A stretch of DNA of 64,000 nt from Selaginella moellendorffii (lineage: Eukaryota > Streptophyta > Lycopodiopsida > Selaginellales > Selaginellaceae): positions 868,078 through 932,077 of the forward strand of contig NW_003314326.1 in the NCBI RefSeq assembly GCF_000143415.4, written 5' to 3'. The notes under the pieces are model-generated. The model made no database searches. It saw only the letters and a program-made list of their open reading frames with translations, and was not told where the DNA came from. The number at the start of each line of letters is the position of its first letter. Within the stretch, counting starts at the first letter, position 1. A program made the position numbers and the translations under genes. This document shows positions 1 through 8,157 of the stretch, piece after piece.

Positions 1-171
1 AACCCCCACACTCTCCCTACTATACTTTTGGAACCCCCCGCAGCCCCCCCGCCCCCCCCTGGGGGACGATCGCTTTGGGCTTTCACCCAACTGCCTGTAT
101 TAGTATTCGGACTCGGACTCGGGCTCGAACTCGGGCTCGGACTCGGTCTCGGTCCCGGTTTCGGACTCGGA

Positions 172-205
<34 letters not shown>

Positions 206-784
206 ATTTCGGGTCCATCTCGGACTCCATCTCGGGTCCATCTCGGACTCCATCTCGGACTCCATCTCGGGTCCATCTCGGACTCCACCTCGGACTCCAT
301 CTCGGACTCCATCTCGGGTCCATCTCGGGCTCCACTTCAGACTCCATCTCGGACTCCGTCTCAGGTCCGTCTCGGACTCCACCTCGGACTCCATCTCGGA
401 CTCCATCTCGGGTCCATCTCGGGTCCATCTCGGACTCCACTTCGGACTCCATCTCGGACTCCGTCTCGGGTCCGTCTCGGACTCCACTTCGGACTCCAAC
501 TCGGGTCCATCTCGGACTCCACTTCGGACTCCAACTCGGGTCCATCTCAGACACTTCCACGTGTCATGTGTTGGTCCTTTTTGGGTCCCTTTTTGGAGCC
601 TCGCTTATTGCTTGCTTTGTGCTCATTCCTCAAGCACTTCGATGGGAGTTCCACTCCCGCTCTTGACTTTTCAAGTCGGAGCTTTTGGTCCAAATGTGTT
701 ACGCTCGTTTGGCTCTTGCTTCGGCCACTACCACGTGGCACCCTTCCGGCTCCACTTTGGGGCCTAGGGATTTTGTGTCTCACA
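1..784 (-). mobile_element. LTR of the CTCGG-array retrotransposon family, cut by window start
   Basis: This copy lies in reverse orientation. It ends at ...GTGTCTCACA, the reverse complement of the family's TGTGAGACAC start, and carries the same single-copy segments as the complete LTRs near 48-56 kb: the CTTTGGGCTTTCACCC block, the G/C homopolymer near position 50, and the array at about 104-548. The other end lies outside the window, so solo LTR versus element end cannot be decided. It abuts a Ty1/copia coding remnant directly, which suggests insertion into that older element. Reading frames inside the array are products of its six-base period and are not genes. Confidence 0.85.
104..548. 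repeat. CTCGGN / CTCGGACTCCAT array (family representative)
   Basis: Hexamers CTCGGA, CTCGGG and CTCGGT pass into a 12-mer CTCGGACTCCAT and its variant CTCGGGTCCATC. The same array lies in every LTR copy: about 36574-37130, 43306-43500 (eroded), 47998-48420, 49518-49960 and 55367-55630, plus a scrap near 45295-45385. Because the period is a multiple of three, all six frames stay open and yield (SR/TR)n, (LG)n, (SD)n, (ET)n, (RP)n or (DR)n strings that mimic low-complexity proteins. Confidence 0.95.
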
Positions 785-1050
785 ATGACTCCATTTGAAA
801 GGTGGACAAGGTCTAAACCTTCTCTGCAGCATTTTAAGATTTTTAGTTGTATTGCTTACCCTTTGATTCCAAAAGAGAAGTGACCAAACAAGCTCACTTG
901 CAAGATAGAAAAATGTATTTTCTTAGGTTATAGTGATTTCTCTAAAGGATATTGACTTTATTCTTTGGAGAAGAAAAAATTGTACAAGAGGAGAAACATT
1001 ATCTTTGATGAGACTAATTTCTATTGTGACTCTACACTTGCACTTGAAAC
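785..1050 (+). pseudogene. Ty1/copia integrase C-terminal / pol linker remnant
   Basis: Conceptual translation starting at the LTR border reads MTPFERWTRSKPS, then FKIFSCIAY, IEKCIFLGYSDFSKGY and later NIIFDETNFYC. This is the conserved order of the copia integrase C-terminus (TPYEAW..KPSV..LRVFGC.AY...KC.F.GYS...KGYRL...V.FDE). Two in-frame TGA codons interrupt it; the second sits where the family usually has Arg, so a CGA to TGA change is likely. No LTR, PBS or other domain of this element is visible. It is a dead fragment split by the LTR to its left. Confidence 0.8.
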
Positions 1051-1185
1051 ATCTCCACCTTTGAAGATTTAATTGTTAGGATTACATCACTTATTTCACT
1101 GGTTGTACCTATTGCAATTCTGCCCCTTTTTCTTGCAACATCATAGGATCAACTTTACTTGGCTTTATTATTTGAAGGCAATGAA

Positions 1186-1796
1186 GAGTTTTAGAGTGCT
1201 CAACCATTGACTCTTGGTTCAATTTTAGTGGGAGCCATTGTAGCTTCAGTAGGAGTTCTTTCTAATGAGGTACCACATTTAAACTTGTGGTGTTTTAATT
1301 GGGTGTTTTGTCTGGTGACAGAATTTATCAAGTACTTGGAATGTATTTTGTTTTCGAGGGAGTTATACTCAATTTGGTAGTTCAAATTCGTAGTAACAAA
1401 AATATATCTATGAAACAATCTTGGGTTTTCATAATTATCTCACTCCTTATATCAATGGCAACATTTTTTGCAAATCATTATAAATTATCAATTATTTTGA
1501 AATTGCAATGTAAATCTCAACAACTAAAGAATATTGTATGACAAATAAATGCAGAAGTAGAAGACATCAAAAAGGACTTCGAGAAAAACATATTTGAAAA
1601 TAGAAGAACTATTCAATCCTTTTTAGAAAAAACACCACCAAGGGCTATTACTGATATTTTAATTGACATTTATCATCATGTAAGTATTTCAAAAGTAGAT
1701 TTTACAGAATTAATTAGCATATTAAGACAACCATTATTAGTAATATTTATGGTTATGGCTAGATATTTCTCAATATATTTACTATATAAAAAGTAA
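1186..1796 (+). other. Unidentified AT-rich reading frames with membrane-like segments
   Basis: From about 1299 to 1796 one frame is open for about 165 codons except for a single TGA at 1539-1541. It contains a strongly hydrophobic stretch (WVFIIISLLISMATFF), a charged stretch (EVEDIKKDFEKNIFENRR) and a second hydrophobic end (LLVIFMVMARYFSIYLLY). A different frame at 1186-1370 has another hydrophobic run (GSILVGAIVASVGVL). I recognise no family. Long open frames are less expected in AT-rich DNA, so this may be a decayed membrane-protein gene or part of a mobile element. No splice pattern convinced me. Confidence 0.25.
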
Positions 1797-2533
1797 TCTA
1801 ATGATATTATAACATTTTAAAGAGACTTTGAGAAAGTAGTAAGAAAAATGCTTTGAGAAAGAACAATAATACTTATGCCAAATAGAATAGAAGATTAAGT
1901 AAAAAACAAAAATTGGTTTCTTTTTCATTTGTGATAGAATATGCTAAAATTGTAGAAAATCATATTATCAATCTTCAGATGTTAGGATGGATATCTTCTT
2001 GTGAGAATTACAGTAAATGCTAGGATGCCATCAAGGCCAAAACAACGATATACAAGGAGGGAGTGAGATAGAGTAGGTCCCATGCTCCTGAGTTAGCACA
2101 GAAATTACTTAGTCAAGATAGACTAAATCTATGTGAAATAGAATTTAATTATAAAGTCAAAATATGTCAATTTCAGGGAATAGTGATAAAGAATACTAAT
2201 ATGGAAGCTATTTACTTTTCAAATCACTCACCTATTCACAAAGTATGACTTTAAGAAAGGACAATTGTGACACCAGTAAAATGGACTTAGTCATGATTGA
2301 CTATTTTGCTATATATATATAGGACTACCAGTAAATCAGTAATAATACACGAATTTTGGGGGTCTTTTGGTGCCCAGCTTGAGGCATGACCACAATGCAA
2401 TGGATGCAATAGACAGATATGTAAATTCAAGTTTAATATAGAAGTTGTGCTATGTCTTGAGCATTCTATTCCTACTTTCATTCTATTTGACAATGAATTA
2501 TTGTTTCTCCCTATAATCTTCTTCTAGAGTGTA
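1797..2533. other. AT-rich intergenic DNA
   Basis: I see no coding exon, RNA gene or repeat that I can name here. A pyrimidine-rich stretch ending in TTCTAG just before the ATG at 2534 could be a 3' splice site of a leader intron for the downstream gene. Confidence 0.5.
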
Positions 2534-2947
2534 ATGGGCATCTCTCATGGGAAGGAAGCAATATTTTCATTGAAGAACAATACTAGCCAGACAATAACGT
2601 TGCATGATCAATTTGGGGCTATCTATGGTCCCCGAATAGGGGATCCTATTTCACCTGGGCAGGAACAAAAAATAAAATTCAAGCTTCCAGGCAGAACCAT
2701 TCTCAGAATTGCTATTCTTGTGACCGATAAGAATTGCAGCTTCCCCACAAATCTGCATATTGATGTTAAAGATCTGCAGAATGATAGCTTATTTACAGTC
2801 CATGATTCTCCCAGAAGAACTTACACTCTAGAAAAGGCAAAACTTGACGGGATGGAACGAAAATCAACAGTAAAATATGGGAAGAGCTACAAGCCTGGAT
2901 TTTATCCATTGGATCCTTCTAGTTCAAGCTCTATAAATGACGTCTAA
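2534..2947 (+). CDS. Small unknown protein, 137 aa
   Basis: A single uninterrupted frame from ATG 2534 to TAA. I do not recognise the family. The protein is polar, without signal peptide or membrane segment, and alternates beta-type stretches (TITLHDQFGAIYGP, KIKFKLPGRTILRIAILVTD, NLHIDVKDL) with turns, which looks like a small all-beta domain of about 110 residues followed by a basic linker and a Ser-rich tail (SSSSS). Base composition is richer in GC than its AT-rich surroundings, in favour of real coding. It is convergent with the AP-1 sigma gene, whose stop lies about 210 bp downstream. An upstream exon is possible, since a TTCTAG acceptor-like site precedes the ATG. Confidence 0.5.
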   Translation: MGISHGKEAIFSLKNNTSQTITLHDQFGAIYGPRIGDPISPGQEQKIKFKLPGRTILRIAILVTDKNCSFPTNLHIDVKDLQNDSLFTVHDSPRRTYTLEKAKLDGMERKSTVKYGKSYKPGFYPLDPSSSSSINDV

Positions 2948-3158
2948 ATCTTATGCCCGTGTTAATAAGAAGAAGAAGATTTATTTTATGGTCACTAGAG
3001 CACCTGGAACCGTGGCTTTGTGCCAGATTGGAAATCTTGCGCCGCTAGCTCACTGATACTGGAACTCGTGCTCCTGCAAAAGTTGGCGTAGTCATGGCAT
3101 TAAAGGAGATATGCCGTGAGCAGAATATATAAAGGAATGCTTAAAAAATTTATACGTT

Positions 3159-4026
3159 TCACTTTGTGGCCTGGGCGATCATATTGCTCAGCGAACTGGC
3201 TTGCTCTTTCGCGTTCTCTACCAGAGTGTCCTACAGAATGAGTTTTGAAATATCAGGACTATACCTGAAAAGAAACGGTTCAGTCGATTGATTTCACTCA
3301 CCTGAGCCGAGATGACGCGAGAGACGGACTTTTTGCTCGATTCCTGAAGCTCGCCAGCGATTAGAATCTCATCCAGTATGAAATAAGCCTGTCAAAAACA
3401 CTAACTCAGCAAGTCTAAAAGAGGCCATTGCTAGAGGACCTTGTGGAAGTTGAAGATGAGATCTAGCTCGCAAACCTATCCCACAGAAGAGAAAAAAAAA
3501 CCAATCAAGACTCCCCGAGAAGCAAGAAAAACTCACATTTCCAAAGTAGCGGTCCAAGACTTGGACATAGTGATGAATCACCTCGAGACCATCCAATTCG
3601 TTATCCTCAGAATCCACACAGATGCAAAAGTAGAGGCTCGCATACCTACGAAAAGAAAGCGAAGAAAGAATTTCCACCAAGAATTGGATCTGTCGATCAA
3701 AGAGATCACAGTGTACCTCTTATAGACGACCTTGAGTCCCTTCCACTCGACAAAATTACAGAGCTTGGGTCCTCTGGGAAGAATGAGCGCGCTGAGCTCG
3801 CGAATCGCCTGGATCCATGCCAAACATCAGGGATCGATAAACCCTAAGGAGAGAGCGATCAGGCAAGAGAGATCACGCCACCTTAAGTCGCTCCTTCTGC
3901 GTGTATGGCGAGTACCATTTCGTCAATCGCACCTTTCCCTGCCTGCTGATGAGCAGCACGAATCGGATCTGGCGAGAAAAAAACCGCGGATCGATCGACC
4001 AAGTTCGTGGCGAAAACACGTACCAT
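3159..4026 (-). CDS. AP1S: AP-1 complex subunit sigma (clathrin adaptor small chain)
   Basis: Seven exons rebuilt by frame: 4026-4024, 3968-3882, 3808-3717, 3645-3537, 3475-3440, 3388-3302 and 3230-3159, all with GT-AG introns and consistent phases, giving 161 aa, the usual length of plant AP-1 sigma. The ATG is alone in exon 1 and the next exon begins [20 protein letters not shown]. Family landmarks follow in order: [72 protein letters not shown], and the tail [21 protein letters not shown] and the ESSKK-to-IAQATK end favour AP-1 over AP-2 or AP-3. The product would be the small core chain of the AP-1 tetramer, acting in clathrin-coated vesicle formation at the trans-Golgi network and binding dileucine cargo signals with gamma adaptin. 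No defect is seen. AACCCTA and GCCCTAA motifs (telo-box-like) lie upstream at about 4050-4130. Confidence 0.93.
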
Positions 4027-4150
4027 GAGCGCTCCTCTCCTCTTTAAGCCAAAGCCCTAAATGTAAAGTTTAACCAAAAGGTATTACCTTTTCTTCCAAG
4101 GTCAAATTAAATTTTTGCGAAGAACCCTAATTTATGTACATTTTTAGGGC

Positions 4151-4680
4151 TCAAAGAGCCGAGCAATCGGTGTTGGCGAATCCGAGCCGCGGGTGCTGGA
4201 CATCGTAGAGGAAATGGATGTTTTGCTGCTGGAAATTCCCGATGATCGACATGCCATCCGTGGGAAGAATCGCGAGGCAGTGCTTGGCTTCTTGCGAATC
4301 CGGCTGGATGAAATAGTTCTCCTGCGGAAGATCCAGCTCGGCTCCGTTTTGGAAGACGATGCCGAGGGCAGGGAATGGCACGGCGGTCCTCCCAGTGGCA
4401 TTGTAGCAAATCCCCAGGATGTCGAAGGGATCGGCCCTAGGGTATGAGATCCTCGCCAGGAACGCGCTCTCCACCGCTCGCTACGCGTCGCGATTGAGGT
4501 ACGTGAGAGTGGTTCCCGAATCGATGATCGTCCCGCCGCTTCCATTGGCAGCAATCGCGAATCTCTCGGCCGGGATGGGGAGAAGCTCCTGGTCGATCTT
4601 GATCCCCTGGATTCCAAGGTAGTAGAAGGTCTCCACGGAGTTGTTCGTCCTCACGAATGGCGTGAATCTCATCTGGTGGT
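4151..4680 (-). pseudogene. Pepsin-like aspartic protease (A1) C-terminal fragment with nonsense codon
   Basis: One minus-strand frame reads FTPFVRTNNSVETFYYLGIQ, then GGTIIDSGTTLTYL with the second catalytic Asp motif DSGTT, then a TAG at 4481-4483, then RAVESAFLARISY, QENYFIQPD, CLAILP, SIIGNFQQQNIHFLYDV and the family end RLGFANTDC before TGA 4151-4153. This is the C-terminal half of a nepenthesin/CND41-type secreted aspartic protease. The N-terminal lobe with the first DTGS motif is absent, being replaced upstream by a PPR-like scrap. The TAG replaces a codon that is commonly Tyr or another residue before RAVE, so a one-base change suffices. Truncation plus nonsense makes it a pseudogene. 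It sits about 125 bp upstream of the AP-1 sigma ATG. Confidence 0.85.
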
Positions 4681-4790
4681 GTAGAGGTTTACAAAGGCGG
4701 AAGCGATTCGAGAGTGGACAAGCTTGGCTTGTGAGAGTGTCTTGCACGAGGCGATAAGGCTCAGGCACTCGCGTCTGTCCAGCCTCGTTT
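4681..4790 (-). pseudogene. PLS-type PPR protein scrap fused to protease fragment
   Basis: On the minus strand, in another frame from the protease fragment, translation gives RRECLSLIASCKTLSQAKLV followed by HSRIASAFVNLY. This resembles the start of a plant PLS-type PPR protein (..LLASCKSL.QAK.IHSRI...) joined to the typical VNLYAKCG segment with the middle lost. The stretch is only about 36 codons, with no start or continuation, so it reads as a rearranged fragment. The junction with the aspartic protease sequence is near 4680. Confidence 0.5.
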
Positions 4791-4922
4791 CCAAACTAAC
4801 CATCAATGCTTTGTCAATCAAATGTGATGTTGAGAATTAATCATGCCGCTAATGTCAAGTCTCTTTGGCCAAAAAAAAATTCTCACATTTTCTACCGTGG
4901 ATTCCTTATTCACGTTGCTAAT

Positions 4923-4994
4923 GGGCATTTGGTCTAGTGGTATGATTCTCGCTTAGGGTGCGAGGGGTCCCGAGTTCACTTCTCGGAATGCCCC
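4923..4994 (+). tRNA. trnP-AGG: tRNA-Pro, anticodon AGG (72 nt)
   Basis: The cloverleaf folds completely: acceptor GGGCATT pairs with AATGCCC followed by discriminator C, the anticodon stem is CTCGC/GCGAG around loop TTAGGGT (anticodon AGG, reading CCU), and the T stem is CCGAG/CTCGG. The sequence matches plant nuclear tRNA-Pro, with no intron and no encoded CCA. Two oddities: the T loop reads TTCACTT, so the normally invariant A58 is C, which also weakens the B box of the internal promoter; and the first run of four T residues lies only at about 5091, some 97 nt downstream. It may therefore be poorly expressed or a young pseudogene. Confidence 0.88.
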
Positions 4995-5109
4995 CAGTTC
5001 TGTGCTTCCATCATAAATCCTAGTGACCCTTGCGGTCCAGGCACAATTCCAGGACCTCCAAATCAGAAATATGCACCCCCTTTGCTCCACTTTTCATCCC
5101 AATTGCTAT

Positions 5110-5432
5110 CGTAAGGTTTTCTCAGAGTCTGGATACGCTTGAAAATGAGATTATAGTAGCCTAAAGTTTTGCAGCCATCAACCTGCCATAACAATGCTTT
5201 TCTAAAGTTTTGACCATATGAGTTACCTTCCAGTAGACAAAGAGTCGAGGTCCTGTTCCTCCATAGAATTCAGGATAAATCTTCAAGAAAGGTTCAGTAA
5301 AAGAGAAGTGTGTACATATCTTTCAATTGTGTTCAACGGGCTTGATTTGTTCGAAATGATCCACAATTGTGCTAAACTGAACTTCGAAGTTTTTTCCGCG
5401 TATAGCTCCCAGACATTTATACTTGTTTCCAA
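5110..5432 (-). pseudogene. Neprosin-type (DUF239) exon fragment, antisense to neighbours
   Basis: Reverse-complement sequence matches the intact gene at 33295-34806 across the end of exon 4 (the NVWEPYVEKTSEF region), intron 4, exon 5 (YPKFYGGTGPRLFVYW) and, after a deletion, a scrap of exon 6 near 5110-5140. Intron 4 is recognisable, so the fragment arose by DNA-level duplication and not by retrocopying. It is on the opposite strand to the larger pseudogene at 6800-8095. There is no usable reading frame. Confidence 0.75.
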
Positions 5433-5819
5433 AAAACTCATTGTATCTGTGATAAATTGTCAGCTCTTGAATGTTTGTTACCTCGTGTGTTTCTCTTGTA
5501 CAATCCTTGTGTGGTATATGGTTCTAGCGCTGACAGCCTCATAGATCCTTCTTCACCATCTCAGCAAAGATTTGCCCTGCCTGTGTGTCGAAAGAGTCAC
5601 TCTCAGCAAAGGTTTGCCCTCGGAGGAGTCACTCGTGCGAATGACACACTAGGATCTGGAACAGTTGGGACAAGATCTTGAACTCTTTTAAAAAATTTAA
5701 GATAAAGATAAAACTTTAAGAATTGAACTAACTTAGGGGGTGCCTTTTCCTTCAGCCAAAAGGTCCAAATCAGTATATAATTAGGGTTACATTGAATAAC
5801 CCTTAAGGAAAATTACAAA
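5433..5819. other. Intergenic DNA with a short tandem repeat
   Basis: No gene seen. At about 5561-5640 a unit of roughly 40 bp beginning TCTCAGCAAAG and including TTTGCCCT...GAGTCAC occurs twice in tandem. Confidence 0.45.
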
Positions 5820-6029
5820 ATGAATTGTAGTTATTGTCATTCTTCAGACTTGTTCTTACAAGGTTCAAACACTGGTGGGAAATATCAAGAGTATTGTAAA
5901 CATTGCAACAAGCTATGCTGGAAAGGTGGCCAGAAGAAAGTTGAGGAGCAACATAGCTCGTTTAAGTTGGTCTTGCAAGACTTGAATAAATGTCCTCCAG
6001 TGACAAAGAAATCCTTGGTTTTGTTCTAA
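5820..6029 (+). CDS. Possible small protein with two CxxC pairs, 69 aa
   Basis: A short frame from ATG 5820 encodes CSYC near the N-terminus and CKHC about 20 residues later, followed by NKLCWKGG, a spacing seen in small zinc-ribbon modules (GRF-like or transposase-associated). The rest is polar and basic. I cannot assign a family, and the length alone is not convincing. It could be an exon of a decayed transposon protein. No flanking exon was found. Confidence 0.25.
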   Translation: MNCSYCHSSDLFLQGSNTGGKYQEYCKHCNKLCWKGGQKKVEEQHSSFKLVLQDLNKCPPVTKKSLVLF

Positions 6030-6550
6030 GATGGCCAAGTGATCACTTTGGCGCAAAATCCTTTAGAGATTTCTTGAGCAATTTGTACAAACGTCAAAGT
6101 TCCCCATCAGGAAGCTCAAAGAAACAAAATATTCCATTCTTTTGCTTATGCAATGAAACATAAGGTCCCCATTCCATTTCCATTTACTCATTCCACTTAA
6201 AAACAATAAAAATATAGTAAATCAAGCGGGTTTTCAATTGTCATTCTGTTTTGATTGTCGTAGGATCAAGTTGACGTTGTCAACGATTCCTTTAGTTGGC
6301 TTAGCAAAGAAAAACCCCGTTTGGAGAAACGCATAGGCCAAAGCAGTTGCAAAATAGAAGTTGGCATACCGATGGGTCGACAACCGTCATCAAAATAAAA
6401 GAAAGGAAAATCGGTCGGTGATAGAAGTATATAGATAGTGGTGCTATCAGGCAAAATATGTTGCCATGAAACACCGACCTCAGATTTCTTGGCGCAATTT
6501 TAACAACACTCCACGTTAACTTCTTTTGGCCAAAGTTGATGGATGGACCT

Positions 6551-6621
6551 CAGAAACGTTCCGTATAGACTGGTTTGATAGCTTGAATGCTTGAGGTAAT
6601 CACCTGCACGGAACGTTTCTG
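6551..6621. repeat. Perfect 14-bp inverted repeat, 43-nt loop
   Basis: CAGAAACGTTCCGT at 6551-6564 is the exact reverse complement of ACGGAACGTTTCTG at 6608-6621. It lies about 180 bp upstream of the neprosin-type pseudogene. The matching region upstream of the intact gene (about 33075-33095) keeps only a degenerate version of one arm, so the hairpin is specific to this copy. Confidence 0.7.
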
Positions 6622-6799
6622 GGGTTCCACAGTCAGAAATCCGAGGTCGCAAGAAGACCCATGCTGGGAAAGATTGACGATAGAGCAGTTTTGTCTTCTT
6701 TGATTTCCAAGTACACAAGTTACGAAGAAGATATTGCGACCCTCATCGATCTGCAAATCAAAGAGTTTCTCCCTTCATTATTTTCGTCATCTTCGAAGA

Positions 6800-8095
6800 A
6801 TGTCAGAAACAGAAGCATTGCTGCGGATGGTATGCTTCTTACATTCTTACGCAGCAGCAGATCTCAATGAGGAGATGAGAGATTTTCTCTGAGACGTGAC
6901 TCCTCCGTTTTTCACAAATCATACGGTTTGTTTCCTTTTTTTCAAACCCTTGTGAACACATAGATTCCGAATTGCAGTTATCAAATGGAGACATCATCCT
7001 CTGCGTCCCAATTAAAAATCAACTGTCTGTAAGAAACCAGACACTGCAGCTTCTGGTAAGTTGTGCAGCATTCCTCGTTTAGCCCCTCAAATGATGAACA
7101 AAAAAGAGCACAATCGATCAGAAAATTCCGGTCAGCTGTTTGGTCTAGAAGTTGGATCGTGCAAGAAAAACACAATCCCGGTGTTGCAAACTTCGAATAC
7201 CATAGCCGCAAGATTTGGTTCTGTGAGGAAGCTAATCATAAAACATTCCTATGGAAAAAATCGAGTGCCATTGGCTGATGAAGAACCTGATCTGAGCAAA
7301 ACTCTCAAGAGTTGACGATACTTTGCATGATCTGCAACGAGTTGAACGGCAACTTTAAAGAGATGGAAACAACTAGAAATGATTGGGAGCCATATGTGGA
7401 ACAAACTTCCGAGTTCAGTCTAGCGCAGTTGTGGATCACCTCAAACAAATTAGGCCCAGTGAACAAAATTGAAGCAGGATGGCAGGTATGTGGAAATTCA
7501 AGTGTTTCTATACTGAACCTTGAGGAAGTGGGCCTCGACTCTTTGTCTACTGGACAGTAAATCAGATTGGTAATAAAACATTTTATAAGAATTGTCAACA
7601 TTTGGCAGGCCGATGGCTACATAAATACTGGATGCTATAACCTGTACAGACTCTAGACCTGGAAAACACGTAAGGTTATCTCATATATTGTGTAGAGTCT
7701 GGAGTGGATACGCTCGAAAATGTTCCTCCTAGTATGTATTTGTTGCTTAAGCCTTGGCTGAATTTTTCAGGACGATGGCTCAAAGAATTGGTGGTTACAA
7801 AATTGACGGGTAAATCTATTCTAATTTCTACAGAATGACACTTTGGAAGTTACTATGATAAAGAAAACGGAGCAAGACACACAAAGACTGATATGGGAAG
7901 TGGAGAATTTCCATCCCAGGGATATGGTAATTTGCATACCAGAGAAGAATACAGTACCTGGATTCTAGTGGTGCGATGCAGCCAACAATTGGGATGAAAA
8001 GAGAAGCTGAAACACCTAAATTGCTATACTGCTACTAGTGTCTCGGCTATGAATGGGGCATATTTCTTCTTTGGAGGCCCTGGCAGTGCCTGTAA
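6800..8095 (+). pseudogene. Neprosin-type (DUF239) pseudogene with internal inversion
   Basis: This copy can be followed base by base along the intact gene at 33295-34806. It starts with the same MSETEALL signal-peptide region (ATG 6800) and then breaks: an in-frame TGA at 6890-6892 replaces CGA; exon 5 has lost its start; part of exon 6 (about 7653-7758) is inverted in place; the equivalent of exon 7 at 7779-8095 carries deletions and frameshifts but still shows the RHTKTGMGSGEFPSQGY and YFFFGGPG signatures. Introns are retained, so it is a segmental duplicate. Its 5' flank is also shared with the intact gene. No functional protein can be made. Confidence 0.88.
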
Positions 8096-8157
8096 AATGC
8101 AAAGGTGTATTTGCTAACAATCCAAAAAATTCTGATAAATTCAATGGGGTGATGCTT

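Noticed and set aside
28-767. Long overlapping frames encoding SR-, LG- and SD-rich proteins
   Set aside because: They lie in the LTR array, are open in all six frames because of its six-base period, and recur in every LTR copy.
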